From contig JBFWSG010000013.1 of assembly GCA_050248495.1 (NCBI GenBank), forward strand, positions 1 through 64,000: a stretch of 64,000 nucleotides of DNA, read 5' to 3'. How positions within the stretch are numbered: the stretch's first letter is position 1; every line of letters starts with the position of its first letter. Shown here one piece after another: positions 50,373 through 60,165 of this stretch. Below the pieces are notes generated by a model. It did not search any database and had not been told where the DNA came from. It saw only the letters and a program-made list of their open reading frames with translations. The stretch comes from DASYDU01 sp050248495 (GTDB taxonomy: Bacteria > Planctomycetota > Planctomycetia > Pirellulales > Lacipirellulaceae). Position numbers and translations under genes: made by a program.

Positions 50373-51716
50373 ATGAACGCGACCGAATTCATTTTTGGTG
50401 ACGCACTCACCGACGCTCCACCGGCCGCAGTGAATGCCGCCAAACGATCGCTCCTGGATTTGATCGGCGTCGCGGCCGCGGGGCGACGGACCGACGCATC
50501 TAGGATCGCGCACCAGACGGCCTGTGACTTGTGGCCTGCCGGCGAGAAGCGCGCCACGCTGATCTTCGACGGCCGCGCGGCTGGTCCTGCGGGCGCAGCA
50601 TTCGCCGGCGCCGCGACCATCGATTCGATGGACGCACACGACGGCTACAAGCCGGCAAAAGGTCACGCGGGAGTGGCCGTGCTGCCGGGACTGTTGGCGA
50701 TCATTGAAGCGGACAACATTTCGCTCTCGGCGCCGGCGTTTCTCGAAAACTTGATTCTGGGTTACGAAATCGCCTGTCGGGTCGCCACAGTTCAACACCA
50801 GTCACGGCCCGACTATCACGCCTCCGGTTCGTGGAATGCCGTCGGTACCGCCGCCGTCGGCGCGCGGCTGCTGCGGCTGTCGGCCGGCGAGACGCGCGAA
50901 GCACTCGGCATCGCCGAATACTTCGGACCGCGGGCCCGCATGATGCGCGTCATCGATCACACGACGATGGTCAAAGACAGTTCCAGCTGGGGCGCGATGA
51001 CGGGCGTGACAGCTGCTTACCTCGCCGCAGCCGGCTTCACCGGCTCCCCGGCGGAAACGGTCGAGGCGGAAGAAGCATCCTCCGTGTGGGGCGACTTGGG
51101 GCGCCGCTGGCTGATCGTTGAACAGTATTTCAAACTGTGGCCGATCTGCCGTTGGGCTCAGCCGTCGGTGACCGCTGCGCTCGAATTGGTTCGCGCAAAG
51201 CAGATCGATCATCGGCAAGTCCGCCGCATCGTCATTCACACTTTTCACGAAGCCCGCCGCCTCGCCGGTCACGAGCCGCAATCGACGGATGAAGCTCAAT
51301 ACGCGATCGCTTTCCCGACGGCATGCGCCTTCGTGCGCGGGCGAGTCGGCGTGGACGAAGTCGCGGGTTCCGGACTGCGTGATCCGGAAATCCTTTCGCT
51401 CTCGAAACGAATTTCCTTCGAGGAGACGCCCGCGTTCAATGCGGCCTTTCCCGCGCGGCGATTGGCGCGGCTGGTCGTTGAGATGACCGATGGCCGAATC
51501 GTGGAGAGCCCGCCCACCGAGCCGCTGGGCGATCCGGAGCACCCGCTCTCCGACACGCAAATCGTCGAAAAGTTCCACGCCCTCGCCGGCCCGGTCCTCG
51601 GCGACGATCGAGCGAAAGACATCTGCGATGCGCTCGGCCCGCTCGATGCGAAAGAGTTCGACCTCCCGCGGCTACTGGCGGAATTACGGCTGCCGATTCG
51701 CGATCTGGCCAACTGA
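50373..51716 (+). CDS. MmgE/PrpD family protein
   Basis: A 447-residue protein; ATG 50373 has GGGGGA about 5 bases upstream. Family features are AAKRSLLDLIGVAAAGRRTD (N-terminal), AAFAGAATIDSMDAHDGYKP (central, with the D-x-x-D-x-H-D typical region), YHASGSWNAVGTAAVGARLL and KLWPICRWAQPSVTAALELV. Members are 2-methylcitrate dehydratases (PrpD), cis-aconitate decarboxylases or related lyases. The neighbours (surface proteins, lipoprotein, PVC heme protein) do not indicate propionate metabolism, so the substrate is open. It diverges from the fused PEP-CTERM gene. Confidence 0.88.
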   Translation: MNATEFIFGDALTDAPPAAVNAAKRSLLDLIGVAAAGRRTDASRIAHQTACDLWPAGEKRATLIFDGRAAGPAGAAFAGAATIDSMDAHDGYKPAKGHAGVAVLPGLLAIIEADNISLSAPAFLENLILGYEIACRVATVQHQSRPDYHASGSWNAVGTAAVGARLLRLSAGETREALGIAEYFGPRARMMRVIDHTTMVKDSSSWGAMTGVTAAYLAAAGFTGSPAETVEAEEASSVWGDLGRRWLIVEQYFKLWPICRWAQPSVTAALELVRAKQIDHRQVRRIVIHTFHEARRLAGHEPQSTDEAQYAIAFPTACAFVRGRVGVDEVAGSGLRDPEILSLSKRISFEETPAFNAAFPARRLARLVVEMTDGRIVESPPTEPLGDPEHPLSDTQIVEKFHALAGPVLGDDRAKDICDALGPLDAKEFDLPRLLAELRLPIRDLAN

Positions 51717-51763
51717 CGCGGTCTGTTCAATTGACTGGGCCTGGCCCGCCGCGCTGGCGCCCG

Positions 51764-52384
51764 TCACCTGGTCGAGAGCTTGAATTCCTCGTACGTCGAG
51801 GGAGTCGTCTGCTTCGAGACTTCGCTGCCTAGCGTTGTCTGCGTGTTGTACTTTTCGGGAATTCTTACCGAGGGGTGAGTGATTTGCACTTTGTAGGTGC
51901 CGGCATTCATCGCCCGGATTCGTTTGAGCCCCTCGGGCAAGTGTTCGGGCGCGATGGAGATCGTCGCCATGCCATTTTGGCCGGTGATCCCCGTGCCTTC
52001 GTGCAAAGCCCCTTCCAGGTACGGCTCCGGCACATAGGTCACGGTCGCATCCTTCAGCAGTCGCCCGTCGAGCGTCACCACACACTCGACCGTCATCATC
52101 GCCGGTCCGCTGGCAGACCACGATTCGATCCGCGCGACGAGCTCGTCTTCGCTGATCTCTTGATCCTGATTCGTGTCGTAAACCTTCAGCGCGGCCAGCA
52201 ACCCCGGCGCCGAGACGAGCTCTGTTGCGTCGAGCGCGCCGTCGCCGTTCTTGTCATACGCTTGCAGCGCCTTGCCGGCCGCATCGCTGGCGTCGATGTC
52301 CGGCGCATGGACGCGTTGGGGACCGAAAGAGCAGCCCGCCACCATTGGCAGTGCGAGCAAAACGAGACGAAGGCGATGGACCAT
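51764..52384 (-). CDS. EF-hand lipoprotein
   Basis: A 206-residue protein; ATG 52384 has AGGGG 8 bases upstream. The signal sequence HRLRLVLLALPMVAGC gives a lipobox-like A-G-C. Two EF-hand loops, DKNGDGALDATE and DTNQDQEISEDE (about residues 45-90), should bind calcium. Residues about 95-185 are a beta-sandwich resembling planctomycete carboxypeptidase-regulatory-like domains (TVECVVTLDGRLLKDATVTY, GMATISIAPEHL). It is convergent with the MmgE gene. Confidence 0.82.
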   Translation of the reverse strand: MVHRLRLVLLALPMVAGCSFGPQRVHAPDIDASDAAGKALQAYDKNGDGALDATELVSAPGLLAALKVYDTNQDQEISEDELVARIESWSASGPAMMTVECVVTLDGRLLKDATVTYVPEPYLEGALHEGTGITGQNGMATISIAPEHLPEGLKRIRAMNAGTYKVQITHPSVRIPEKYNTQTTLGSEVSKQTTPSTYEEFKLSTR

Positions 52385-52697
52385 GGGACTGCCCCTATCG
52401 AAGAAACTTGTGCATGTGGCCGCGCCTGCAGACACACCACGCTCATTTGTGTTCTTAACGAGCGGCGCGCCCGGCTGTCAACAAGATTATTACGAGAACA
52501 CGCGCCGCGACTCGCGAAAAACAAGCGCGGTTTGTTATGCTGTAGAGCGACTGCCAAACGCGGCGAATCGGACGCGCGACGAGGCCGTGATACAGATTTG
52601 ATAGCTCTCGGCAAGCTTTTGACATTGAATCTCGCGCGCCACGAATCGACGATTGGATTGGCGACCTTTGCGGTGTGAAGCCGCCGGTGAGGAAAAC
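52385..52697. other. Divergent intergenic region
   Basis: About 313 bases between the EF-hand lipoprotein and the PVC heme protein. It holds a TTGACA at 52619-52624 without a good -10 partner. I see no gene or clear structure, only the ribosome-binding GAGGAAA before 52698. Confidence 0.35.
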
Positions 52698-55600
52698 ATG
52701 ACGCCGCACAAGTTGCTCTGCGCTTTTCTGGTTTATCTTGGCGAATCACTCTGCCTGTTTGCCGTCGCAACGGCCGCTCCACAGCCCGAGTGGCGACCGC
52801 TGTTCAACGGCAAGGACCTCGACGGCTGGCACACGATCATCACCGGGCACGGGCTCGACAGCGACCCGGACAAGCTGATCCAGATCGAAGATGGCGTAAT
52901 CCATTTGTACAAAGACGCCGCCGAAGGCAGCGACCAGCCCTGCGGATTCATTTGCACCGAGGAGAAGTTCGACCGCTATCGTTTGCGATTCCAATACAAA
53001 TGGGGCCAGAAGCGGTTTGCCGACCGCTCCAAATCGCTCCGCGACGCGGGCTGCCTGATTCATATCCCCGAGATCAAATCGGTGCACGGTGTCTGGCCGA
53101 TGTCGATCGAATGCCAGGTGCAGGAAGGGGACACGGGCGATCTGATCACTGTCGACACCGGCTGCACCGCGTTCGTCGACCCGGCGACGAAGGACGCCGA
53201 CTACCCCACATTCCGCGATCCGTCACAAGGCGGCATCGAACACAAGAACGAGTGGTACATCAATGCCGACAAGACGCGCGACCGGTTGACCGACTGGAAT
53301 ACCGTGGAAGTCGTCGTGTGTGGCAGCGAGGCGGCCGCGTACGTGGTGAACGGCGAGGTCAATCAACGTTTCAAAGGCATCCGCCGGCCCGACGGCAAAG
53401 GCGGCTGGACGCCGCTGGGCGAAGGGCACATCGCCTTCCAACTGGAAGACGCCGAGGTGTTCTATCGAAACATTGAGATTCAGCCCCTTCCCGAGGGAGT
53501 CGACGCGAAACAACTGCTCTCGGCCGCTGCCGCCACGATCGCACCGGTCACGCCCGATGAGGCGAAAGAGAAGGCGGCGGTCGAGGCGGCCTCGCGGACG
53601 AAATCAGTCGAAGTACCGGCCGGGTTCACGCTCGAATTGGCGGCCGAGTCGCCACTCGTAGAACATCCGATGATGGCCTGCCTCGACGACCGCGGCCGGT
53701 TGTTCGTGGCCGAGAGCGACGGCCAGAACCGCGAGGCCCAGCAGCTGCTCGATGAAACGCCCCACAAGATCCTGATGCTCGAGGACACCGACGGCGACGG
53801 AACCTTCGATACGCGAACGGTGTTCGCCGACAAGCTCGTGCTCCCCAACGGCGCGCAGTGGTACGACGGCGCGCTCTACGTTTGCTCGCCGCCCTTCATC
53901 TGGCGGTTCCGGGACCTGGACGGCGATGGCCGCGCCGACGAGCGGACGCCGATCGCTGGAACGTTCAATTTCGACGGCATGTCGTCGGCGTTCCACGGTC
54001 CCGTGCTGGGCCCCGACGGGCGGCTGTATTGGTCCGGCGGTCAGCACGGCTGGATGCTAGAAAGCACGCAGGAAGGCGAAAAACGTCATCGCGCTGATCC
54101 CAAGAAACTCGGATACGATTCCGGCTTCGACGGGCCCTGGACGCGCTACGCGCCCGGCGCGTTTTCCTGTTGGCCGGACGGGTCCGATGCCGAGTGCCTG
54201 GCTAATGGCGGAATCTGCAATCCCGTCGAGACGGCGTTCACGCCCGAAGGCGAAGTGTTCGGCACGGTGGCGGTCTTTGACTACGTCGAAAACCAGCGCC
54301 GCGACGCGGTCGTTCACTGGATCGACGGCGGCATCTTCAACCTGGCTGAGAAGAACTACAAAGGACTGATCCGCACCGGGAAGGACTTGATACCGCTGAG
54401 CTACCGCGGCCATGCGGCGCCTTCTGGTATCCTCCGTTACCGCGGCGATCAATTCGGCCCCGAATATCGCGACAACTTCTTCTTCACCGAATTCAACATG
54501 CACAAAGTGTATCGTTTGCAGGTGGAGCGTCGCGGTGCGTCGTTTACGAGCCAGGACCAGGTGTTCCTCTCTTCCACGCATCCGGACACGCATTTCACGG
54601 ACGTCATCGAGGACGCAGACGGCAGCTTGCTGGTGATCGACACCGGCGGCTGGTTCCGCTACGGCTGTCCGACATCTCAGATTGCCAAGCCGAACATTGA
54701 AGGGAAGATCTTCCGTATTCGGCGGGCCGAACAGGCGCCGGTGGCCGATGCACGCGGCGGCAAGCTCGATTGGGAGTCGGCTTCGAACGAGGAATTGATC
54801 GCTCGGTTGGGCGACGCGCGGTTCGCCGTGCGCGATCGGGCCGTTGCCGCGCTCTCCAAGCACGGCGATGCGGCGGTTCCCGCCCTGTCGGCAACGCTGC
54901 AAAGTGGAACCGGACCGACGCGTCTGCTCGCAGTGCAGGCTCTGACGCAGATTCACACGGCTCAAGCCCGCAACGCCGTCCGAGCGGCGCTAGCGGATAA
55001 AGATTTTCCCACGCGACTGGCCGCGGTGCACGACGTTTGCCTCCATCGCGATGTGCAGGCCACGGAAAAATTGATCTCGCTACTGGGCGACGCCGAACCC
55101 GCCGTGCGCCGCGAGGCCGCCACGGCGCTCGGGAGAATCAAAACTCCAACGGCCGTTCCCGCGCTGTTGGATGCCGCCGCGACGGACGATCCATTTCTGT
55201 CGCATGCGTTGACTCTGGGGCTGATCCGCATCGGCAACGGCGAGGGCACACTGCCGGGTCTCACCAGCGATTTGCCGGCGGTCAAGCGGACGGCGCTCGT
55301 CGCGCTAGATCAGATGAAGAGCCCGCTCCTGACGCGCGACCAGGTGGTGGGGCTGCTCGACAGCAGCGACTCGGATTTGGAAGCCGCAGCCCTGGCAGTG
55401 CTCAATAGCCGTCCCGATTGGGCCGGCGACATCGCCAGCCGCCTGGCTGAATGGCTCCAGGAACAATCGCCGAATGGCGATCGTGCGGCCGCCATTCGCG
55501 GTGTGATCGCCTCCTGCTCCGAGAACGATAGCGTTCGGCAAACGGTGGCGAAGGCTTTGAACGACGACTCCACGCCGACGCCCAATCGGCTGCTGATCCT

Positions 55601-56648
55601 CGAGGCGATCGGCTCCATCGATTCCGACCAGCTCCCCGAGGCCTGGCAGCACGGCATCGAAAAGTGCCTCGCCGACGCCGATCCCTTGGTGATTCGCCAG
55701 GCCATCGCCACGATCGGCGCGCGGCATCAAGCGCTGTTCATGCCGCAGCTCACGAAAATCTCGGAGACGCAATCGCTGGCGGCCGCACTGCGCCTGGCCG
55801 CGATATCGGCCGTTGTGAAGCAATCGCCGCACTTGTCGGCGGAACTCTTCGCCTTTTTAACCGATCAGTGCGCCAATTCGGACGTATCGATCGATCGGCT
55901 CGCTGCCGCCCAAGCGATCGGCGGCGCTCAATTGAATTCCGACGAACGCGCGAAAGTGCTCCAATTGGTGTCCCAAGCCGGTCCGCTCGAACTGCCGGCA
56001 CTGGTGAATGTCTTTGAGACCGGCGGCGACGAGCAAGAGGGCAAGCGGCTCGTCGGAGCGCTGCAGAGTTCGCCGGGATTGTCGTCGATCTCGGGCGACC
56101 GGCTCATGAAGCTGATCGCCAAGTATCCGTCGACGGTTCACGAGGCTGCCGCGCCGCTGCTCGCTCAGCTATCGAGCGATGCCGCCGGGCAGGCCGACAA
56201 ATTGCAGCACCTCGTCGATGCGCTCGGGGGCGGCGATCCCGGCAAGGGTCACGAAGTCTTTCTTAGCACGCAGGCGGCCTGCTCCACTTGCCATCGCGTC
56301 GGCGCCGAAGGCGGCACGATCGGGCCCAATTTGAGCCAGATCGGCCAGATTCGCACCAAGCGCGATCTCATCGAAGCCATCGTGTTTCCCAGCGCTTCGT
56401 TCGCCCGCGGGTTCGAGCCGTACGTCGTGGTCACGACGGAAGGCAAGGTATTCAACGGCATCATCGGCCGGGAGACCGCCGAGTCGATTTACCTCCGTGG
56501 CAGCGACCGCAGCGAGACCCGCGTGGCCCGCGACGAAATCGAGGAAATGGACGCCGGCGCCGCCTCGATCATGCCGAAGGGACTGGATGAGATTCTCTCG
56601 GAATCCCAGCTGCGCGACTTGATCGCGTTCCTGATGTCGCGAAAATAG
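52698..56648 (+). CDS. PVC-type CxxCH heme protein with N-terminal DUF1080 domain
   Basis: A 1316-residue secreted protein; ATG 52698 has GAGGAAA just upstream. The signal peptide is HKLLCAFLVYLGESLCLFAV. Residues about 30-265 are a 3-keto-disaccharide hydrolase (DUF1080) domain (WRPLFNGKDLDGWHTIITG, EWYINADKTRDRLTDWNTVE). Residues about 300-690 are a PVC membrane-bound-dehydrogenase propeller (VPAGFTLELAAESPLVEHPM, GNGxQW-like LPNGAQWYDGALYV). HEAT-like repeats run about 700-1150 (AEPAVRREAATALGRIKTP). A cytochrome c site ACSTCHRVGAEGGTIGPNLS (CxxCH about residue 1195) is followed by DLIEAIVFPSASF. Such proteins are typical of planctomycete polysaccharide degradation. Confidence 0.9.
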   Translation: MTPHKLLCAFLVYLGESLCLFAVATAAPQPEWRPLFNGKDLDGWHTIITGHGLDSDPDKLIQIEDGVIHLYKDAAEGSDQPCGFICTEEKFDRYRLRFQYKWGQKRFADRSKSLRDAGCLIHIPEIKSVHGVWPMSIECQVQEGDTGDLITVDTGCTAFVDPATKDADYPTFRDPSQGGIEHKNEWYINADKTRDRLTDWNTVEVVVCGSEAAAYVVNGEVNQRFKGIRRPDGKGGWTPLGEGHIAFQLEDAEVFYRNIEIQPLPEGVDAKQLLSAAAATIAPVTPDEAKEKAAVEAASRTKSVEVPAGFTLELAAESPLVEHPMMACLDDRGRLFVAESDGQNREAQQLLDETPHKILMLEDTDGDGTFDTRTVFADKLVLPNGAQWYDGALYVCSPPFIWRFRDLDGDGRADERTPIAGTFNFDGMSSAFHGPVLGPDGRLYWSGGQHGWMLESTQEGEKRHRADPKKLGYDSGFDGPWTRYAPGAFSCWPDGSDAECLANGGICNPVETAFTPEGEVFGTVAVFDYVENQRRDAVVHWIDGGIFNLAEKNYKGLIRTGKDLIPLSYRGHAAPSGILRYRGDQFGPEYRDNFFFTEFNMHKVYRLQVERRGASFTSQDQVFLSSTHPDTHFTDVIEDADGSLLVIDTGGWFRYGCPTSQIAKPNIEGKIFRIRRAEQAPVADARGGKLDWESASNEELIARLGDARFAVRDRAVAALSKHGDAAVPALSATLQSGTGPTRLLAVQALTQIHTAQARNAVRAALADKDFPTRLAAVHDVCLHRDVQATEKLISLLGDAEPAVRREAATALGRIKTPTAVPALLDAAATDDPFLSHALTLGLIRIGNGEGTLPGLTSDLPAVKRTALVALDQMKSPLLTRDQVVGLLDSSDSDLEAAALAVLNSRPDWAGDIASRLAEWLQEQSPNGDRAAAIRGVIASCSENDSVRQTVAKALNDDSTPTPNRLLILEAIGSIDSDQLPEAWQHGIEKCLADADPLVIRQAIATIGARHQALFMPQLTKISETQSLAAALRLAAISAVVKQSPHLSAELFAFLTDQCANSDVSIDRLAAAQAIGGAQLNSDERAKVLQLVSQAGPLELPALVNVFETGGDEQEGKRLVGALQSSPGLSSISGDRLMKLIAKYPSTVHEAAAPLLAQLSSDAAGQADKLQHLVDALGGGDPGKGHEVFLSTQAACSTCHRVGAEGGTIGPNLSQIGQIRTKRDLIEAIVFPSASFARGFEPYVVVTTEGKVFNGIIGRETAESIYLRGSDRSETRVARDEIEEMDAGAASIMPKGLDEILSESQLRDLIAFLMSRK

Positions 56649-56733
56649 TCGGCACGCTCGCCCGACGGGTACAGCATCGACTCGGCTCTTGATTCCGGCG
56701 GCCGATCAACGACTCAACAGAGGAGAAACTCGC

Positions 56734-57768
56734 GTGACCCAAGAATATCGCTTCTCGTTTGGCCCGTGGAACTTACACGAAGGTGCCGATCCGTTCGGCC
56801 CGCCCGTCCGGCCCACGATCCAATTCGCCGAGAAGCTGCGGGCCTACAAGGAACTGGGCTTCGAAGGAGTTCAATTTCACGACGACGACGCGGCCCCCGG
56901 CATCGACGGCCTGTCGGCCGGCGAACTCGAAAAGACCGTGAAGAACTTGAAGAAAGTGCTGGCTGACGAAGGATTGACTCCCGAGTTTGTCGCGCCGCGG
57001 CTGTGGGAAGATCCGCGGGGAATCGACGGCGGATACACGGCGAACGACGCGAAGTGCCGCGAGTGGGCGCTCGCCCGTTCGCGCCGCGCCGTCGACGTCG
57101 CCAATCTGCTGGGCACGCGGTTGATCGTGCTCTGGCTGGCCCGCGAGGGCACGTACATTCGCGAGTCGAAAGACGCGATCAAGGCGTATGACCAGATCGT
57201 CGCCGCGATCAACCATCTGCTCGAGTACGACCCGAACATTCAAATCCTGATCGAGCCGAAGCCGAACGAGCCGGTCGACCAGGCCTACGTGCCGACGATT
57301 GGCCACGCCTTGGCCGTCGCCGCGCGGACCATCGATCCCAATCGCGTGGGCGGGCTGATCGAGACGGCCCACGCCAAGCTGGCCGGCCTCGATCCGTCGG
57401 ACGAAATGGCCTTCGCGCTGTCGGCCGGCAAGCTTTGGAGTGTGCATCTCAACGATCAGAACGGCTTGAAGTTCGACGAGGACAAGACCTTCGGGGCGGC
57501 CGACCTGCGCGGCGCCTACAACCAGGTTCGCGTGCTCGAACGGGGCGGTTACGCGGCGACCGGCCGCTTTGTGGGACTCGACGTCAAAGCCATGCGCACG
57601 CAAGGCGCCGGTGTTGCCAGCAAGCACCTGTCCAATAGTAAGGCCGTCTTCCTGCGGCTGGTCCACAAGGTCCGGTCGTTCTCGCCGGAGCGGGAAGCCG
57701 AACTGATGCGCTCCCGGAACTACGAGCAACTCGAGTTCGAGATTCTCGATCACTTGATGTCGGCGTGA
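56734..57768 (+). CDS. Xylose-isomerase-like TIM-barrel sugar isomerase
   Basis: A 344-residue protein. The GTG at 56734 is chosen because AGGAG lies 8 bases upstream and the open frame before it is not conserved. Group I xylose isomerase marks are FSFGPWNLHEGADPFGPPVR, GFEGVQFHDDD (catalytic-His region), ILIEPKPNEP (metal-binding Glu and Lys), ETAHAKLAG, VHLNDQNG, FDEDKTFGAADLR and GLDVKAMR (Asp ligands). It is shorter than true XylA (about 385-390), and other sugars are possible substrates. It follows the PVC heme gene by 85 bases. Confidence 0.85.
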   Translation: MTQEYRFSFGPWNLHEGADPFGPPVRPTIQFAEKLRAYKELGFEGVQFHDDDAAPGIDGLSAGELEKTVKNLKKVLADEGLTPEFVAPRLWEDPRGIDGGYTANDAKCREWALARSRRAVDVANLLGTRLIVLWLAREGTYIRESKDAIKAYDQIVAAINHLLEYDPNIQILIEPKPNEPVDQAYVPTIGHALAVAARTIDPNRVGGLIETAHAKLAGLDPSDEMAFALSAGKLWSVHLNDQNGLKFDEDKTFGAADLRGAYNQVRVLERGGYAATGRFVGLDVKAMRTQGAGVASKHLSNSKAVFLRLVHKVRSFSPEREAELMRSRNYEQLEFEILDHLMSA

Positions 57769-57807
57769 GTTCCTCCACGAACCGACGATTTCCTGGCAGG
57801 TCGATCC

Positions 57808-60165
57808 ATGAGCCAATCGTCGCGACGGGAATTCATCCAACAGGCCGGCGCTGGGGCTGCCGGCCTGGCGGCGCTGCAGTTCGGCAAATTCGCCCCAGCG
57901 GAAGAGGTCGTCACAGCAGCCGCCATTCCGCCTCATCGCGAACTTTTTGTGCCGGGAGTTCATGCGTACCCGATGTGGCCCAGCGTGCGGGTCGGAGGCA
58001 CGCTCGAGCTCTGCGCTAGCGCCAGCGAACCGTATCAGGTATCGATCTTCCGGTTGGGAACGAATTTGGATGGCCCCGCCGGTGACGAGTTGTGCATGGC
58101 GTGGGATAAGGCCGCTGCACAACCGCAGCCAATCCATCCGGGATCGTACATCTTCGTCGAACGCGGCTTCAATTTCGGACGCAACGCATTCTCATTTGAA
58201 TGCTGGATTCGAATTTGGGACGTGCCGGCCGAACAGGCGATCTTCGCGTTCTCCGGAACCAGGTCCACCGAGAGTGCCGCGTTGACTGTCGACTCCGAGG
58301 GGCGGATCGGATTCGAGCTGGCTCCTGCTGCCAAAGCGGATGCTGCAAATGCGATCGCGTCGCCCGCCGGCACGCTGCAAGCTCGAAAATGGCAGCATGT
58401 GGTGATCACGTGGGATGACGGCCTTGCAAAGCTCTACGTTGACGGCGCGCTTGTCGCAACTGGTCGATTGTCGGGCGATGTCCGCAACATTCGCGGGCCG
58501 CTGCGAATCGGCGGCAGGGAAGTCGGCGGCCGCAGCGATCGATTCCTCGACGCCGACGTGGCGATGCCGGCAGTCTACAACGAAGCACTCTCCATCGAAT
58601 CGATCGCCGAACGATTTCGTGAACAAGGATTGCAGCCCGCGGTGGGACCGCACGTCGCAGGCTGTTGGCCCCTCGACGAAGAACGAGGCGACCAGATTGC
58701 CGCCGTTTCGGGGAATGGCCACCACGGCCGCATCATCAATCATGCAACTTGGATGATCGGGGGTCCGAGCTTTGCCGCCGATGTGCCGCGATTCGGCAAC
58801 TACGATCCACGGCAAGATGCGAGTCGAGGCCACGGCCTGCGATTGGCCAGTGACGATTTATACGATTGCCGTTGGAAAGTGACCCATCGGTGGCAGGTGC
58901 CGCGCGACACGGAGCCCGGTCTGTATGTGGCCCGCTTCGAGTTTTCACTCGACGGCACGCGTCGCACTTACCATTGCACGTTTATCGTTCGCCGCGCGGT
59001 CGACCAGCCGCCGGCCCGCATCGCCCTCATCGCCGCCAGCACCACCTGGCGAGCCTACAACGGCACTCCCTTCGCTCTCACTCCGCCGCAGCTCAAACAA
59101 GTCTGGGACACGAGTGGCCTCACCGCTGAGGATCATGGTCTGCCTGCATTCTGCCTCTATCGTCGCCATGCGGCGGGGCAGGGCAGTTATCAGGTCGGAC
59201 TCCGCATGCCGTGGCCGGCCGCGGGGCCCTATGTACTGTACAGTGAGACGACGGACTACAGCCACCTGATGCGGGCGGACCGCTTCATCCAGGTTTGGCT
59301 CGAAGAACAAGGTTTCGATTGTGACATCATCAGTGGCGAAGACCTGCATCGTGATCCCGCCTTATTGCGCAAGTATCAAGTCGCGTTCATTTCTGGCCAC
59401 AACGAGTATTGGTCCTGGCCCATGTACCGGGGCGTCGAATCGTTCCTTGCCGGAGGCGGCAATCTCCTCGTGCTCAGCGGCAACACGATGGGCTGGCGGG
59501 TGAGCTTCAACGAGGACTGCAGCATCATGGAGTGCCGCAAAGCGGATGGCGGCGGCAGCCAGGTCGACGATGGACGCCGCGGCGAGATTTGGCATAGCGA
59601 CGATGGCCTCCGTGGCGGACACCAGCGCGAGTGTGGCATGCCCGGGTACCGACTTGTCGGCGTCGACATCATCGGTTGGAATCACCCCAGCAATCCGAAG
59701 AATCTCGGACCTTATTTAGTGGAGGACGACCAGCATTTTCTGTTCACGACGCCGGAAGAGACGGGGCTGCGAAATGGCGATCGCTTCGGCTGGGGTGGCG
59801 AGGGCAAACTGCCCATGGCGAACATCCACGAAATGGACATTCGACCGTCGACTTTTGCCGCGCTCCAACAAGAGCCGACGCCCAGCGGCGCGGCCGTGCC
59901 CGACGACCCGCGTGGGATGGTTCGCATCGCCAATGGGATCGTACCCTGGAAAGAAGGGGGCAGCCCTGCCGATTACTTCGGCCGAACGATCGTGCCGGCC
60001 ACCGATCAGGGAGGTGAAATGATCTACTGGGAGCGGGCCGATGGCGGGCGAGTGTTCAACGCCTCCGCGATCGGGTCCGGATGGGTGCTACACGCCGATC
60101 CCCGCTGGGCGGCGCTCGTCCGCAACGTGCTGCACCACTTCGGCGTGCCGCGACCCGTGGGCTGA
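57808..60165 (+). CDS. Tat-exported LamG plus N,N-dimethylformamidase-beta-like protein
   Basis: A 785-residue protein. The Tat signal SQSSRREFIQQAGAGAAGLA indicates folded export. Residues about 100-300 are a LamG lectin domain inserted after a short beta part (NAFSFECWIRIWDVPAEQAI, KLYVDGALVATGRL, YNEALSIESIAERF). Residues about 380-780 match the N,N-dimethylformamidase beta-subunit family (ARIALIAASTTWRAYNGTPF, YVLYSETTDYSHLM, YQVAFISGHNEYWSWPM, LVLSGNTMGWRVSF, WERADGGRVFNASAIGSGWV). Most homologues of unknown substrate carry this fold, so amide hydrolysis is not assured. It ends convergently overlapping PurU by 78 bases. Confidence 0.82.
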   Translation: MSQSSRREFIQQAGAGAAGLAALQFGKFAPAEEVVTAAAIPPHRELFVPGVHAYPMWPSVRVGGTLELCASASEPYQVSIFRLGTNLDGPAGDELCMAWDKAAAQPQPIHPGSYIFVERGFNFGRNAFSFECWIRIWDVPAEQAIFAFSGTRSTESAALTVDSEGRIGFELAPAAKADAANAIASPAGTLQARKWQHVVITWDDGLAKLYVDGALVATGRLSGDVRNIRGPLRIGGREVGGRSDRFLDADVAMPAVYNEALSIESIAERFREQGLQPAVGPHVAGCWPLDEERGDQIAAVSGNGHHGRIINHATWMIGGPSFAADVPRFGNYDPRQDASRGHGLRLASDDLYDCRWKVTHRWQVPRDTEPGLYVARFEFSLDGTRRTYHCTFIVRRAVDQPPARIALIAASTTWRAYNGTPFALTPPQLKQVWDTSGLTAEDHGLPAFCLYRRHAAGQGSYQVGLRMPWPAAGPYVLYSETTDYSHLMRADRFIQVWLEEQGFDCDIISGEDLHRDPALLRKYQVAFISGHNEYWSWPMYRGVESFLAGGGNLLVLSGNTMGWRVSFNEDCSIMECRKADGGGSQVDDGRRGEIWHSDDGLRGGHQRECGMPGYRLVGVDIIGWNHPSNPKNLGPYLVEDDQHFLFTTPEETGLRNGDRFGWGGEGKLPMANIHEMDIRPSTFAALQQEPTPSGAAVPDDPRGMVRIANGIVPWKEGGSPADYFGRTIVPATDQGGEMIYWERADGGRVFNASAIGSGWVLHADPRWAALVRNVLHHFGVPRPVG

